A stretch of 64,000 bases of DNA, taken from positions 434,001 through 498,000 of the forward strand of contig NZ_JAAATW010000001.1 of NCBI RefSeq assembly GCF_009908315.1, written 5' to 3'. Within the stretch, counting starts at the first letter, position 1, and each line of letters begins with the position of its first letter. Source of the stretch: Paragemmobacter ruber (lineage in GTDB: Bacteria; Pseudomonadota; Alphaproteobacteria; Rhodobacterales; Rhodobacteraceae). Below the pieces are notes generated by a model, which saw only the letters and a list, made by a program, of their open reading frames with translations, was not told the DNA's origin and ran no database searches. Shown here in pieces: positions 63,127 to 64,000 of this stretch. The translations under genes and the position numbers were made by a program.

Positions 63127-64000
63127 TCACAGCCCCTTGGAGCGGTAGGTCTGGGCCACGCGACCAATCGACACGATATAGGCGGCCATGCGCAGGTCTT
63201 CGACATCCGGGCGGCTGTGCCAGACCTCGCGCATGGCCTGATAGGCGGTGCGCATCGTATCGTCGAGGCCGGAGCGGACAAGCTCCAGCTCCCCTGCCCC
63301 GCGCAGGTAGCTTTCCTTGAAGCCCGGCGACAGGGTCCAGCCCAGCCCCTTGTCGGCGGACAGCCGTTCCAGTTCGTCCACCAGCAGGTGGTGACGCGCC
63401 TCTTCGGCGCGGCGCTGCATGCGGCCAAAGCGGATGTGGGACAGGTTCTTGACCCATTCGAAATAGCTGACCGTCACGCCGCCTGCATTGGCATACATGT
63501 CGGGGATGATGACGGCGCCCTTGGCGCGCAGGATTTCATCGGCGCCGAAGGTGACGGGGCCATTCGCGGCCTCGACGATCAGGGGGGCCTGGATCCGGGG
63601 GGCGTTGCCCTTGTGGATCACGCCTTCTATGGCGGCGGGGATCAGGATGTCACAGGCCTGTTCCAGCACCGCGGCGCCGTCTTCGACATATTGCGCGCCC
63701 GCAAAACCCTTGAGCCCGCCGGTGGTGGAGAGGTGCTGGCGCACCGCTTCGACATCGAGCCCCGCATCGGCAAGCAGCGCGCCATCGCGTTCGATGATGG
63801 CGGTGATGCGGACGCCGTCCTCTTCCGACAGGAACTTGGCGGCGTGATAGCCCACATTGCCCAGGCCCTGCACGATCACGCGCTTGCCGTCGAGCTTGCC
63901 CGCAAGGCCCGCCTTGGCCACATCGGCCGGGTGGCGGAAGAATTCGCGCAGCGCGTATTGCACGCCCCGCCCCGTCGCCTCTACCCGGCCCTGGATGCCG
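63127..64000 (-). CDS. Glutamate dehydrogenase family protein (partial, N-terminus beyond window)
   Basis: The last ~290 residues of a Glu/Leu/Phe/Val dehydrogenase. The visible part starts GIQGRVEATGRGVQYALRE, continues with the NAD(P) motif VIVQGLGNVGYHAAKFL and has EAANGPVTFGADEILRAKG and IPDMYANAGGVTVSYFEWVKN, the ordered family blocks. It deaminates glutamate (or makes it) using NAD(P)H. The substrate-binding N-terminal domain is to the right of the window, so glutamate versus other amino acids cannot be confirmed; the C-terminal form with FEWVKNLSHIRFGRM suggests the NAD-type GDH of this family. Confidence 0.9.
   Translation of the reverse strand, partial: GIQGRVEATGRGVQYALREFFRHPADVAKAGLAGKLDGKRVIVQGLGNVGYHAAKFLSEEDGVRITAIIERDGALLADAGLDVEAVRQHLSTTGGLKGFAGAQYVEDGAAVLEQACDILIPAAIEGVIHKGNAPRIQAPLIVEAANGPVTFGADEILRAKGAVIIPDMYANAGGVTVSYFEWVKNLSHIRFGRMQRRAEEARHHLLVDELERLSADKGLGWTLSPGFKESYLRGAGELELVRSGLDDTMRTAYQAMREVWHSRPDVEDLRMAAYIVSIGRVAQTYRSKGL

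Overview
The window is about 64 kb of high-GC chromosome from an alphaproteobacterium, most likely family Rhodobacteraceae (Rhodobacter/Gemmobacter/Tabrizicola-like; genus not resolved). The evidence is the gene content: hflKC-degP, DUF2842, an rpoD-dnaG pair, class I PHA synthase with PhaR and phasin, soxBDAG, and L-serine ammonia-lyase. It also has a GTTC-N7-GTTC type LexA box and heavily overlapping genes (ATGA/GTGA stop-start junctions). It is mostly core genome. I see no CRISPR array, tRNA, rRNA, insertion sequence or prophage.

Layout. 1-2 kb: minus-strand operon of exported glutathione peroxidase, histone-deacetylase-like amidohydrolase and RNA cyclic phosphodiesterase (cut by the window edge). 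2-6 kb: NUDIX, DUF1178, a stand-alone Hint-domain protein, a 2Fe-2S ferredoxin, then an SOS-type promoter driving an orphan DnaE2 C-terminal OB-fold, a lipoprotein and an HD-domain protein. 6-13 kb: envelope quality control (hflK-hflC-DUF2065-degP), gor-rpiA and an EF-hand protein. 13-26 kb: GST, sdaA, sulfotransferase-like protein, DMT exporter, thiN, an 812-aa unrecognised protein, DUF2842, purA, VOC protein, secG, pyrG, rlmJ, PhzF-like and TerB-like genes.

27-37.6 kb: an amine/amino-acid uptake and catabolism island. It holds a PhnD-like binding protein, a His/Arg-type ABC importer, two glutamine-synthetase-like ligases around a class I glutamine amidotransferase, a PuuB-like FAD oxidase and a DegT-type aminotransferase. 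By analogy to the Puu route, an amine would be imported, gamma-glutamylated, oxidised and then freed from glutamate. 37.7-45.6 kb: LysR regulator, the polyhydroxyalkanoate locus (phaR, phaP, phaC divergent from phaZ, with two good PhaR-type operators) and three overlapping alpha/beta-hydrolase genes, one lacking its nucleophile. 45.8-57.5 kb: thrS, cold-shock gene, ArsC-like, DUF2177, nrdR-ribD, gloA, thyA-folA, rpoD and dnaG. 57.7-64 kb: sarcosine oxidase soxB-soxD-soxA-soxG and the start of a glutamate-dehydrogenase-family gene (cut).

The least explained material is intergenic. One type is groups of short, near-perfect AT-rich hairpins with centres of 0-4 nt (at 21.8, 24.6, 32.7 and 37.6 kb). 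The other is a dispersed repeat with core TTGGCCCAAATACCC, found next to gene ends at 51.2, 57.7 and 61.5 kb. The leaderless SOS promoter in front of the DnaE2 fragment is the most specific functional lead.
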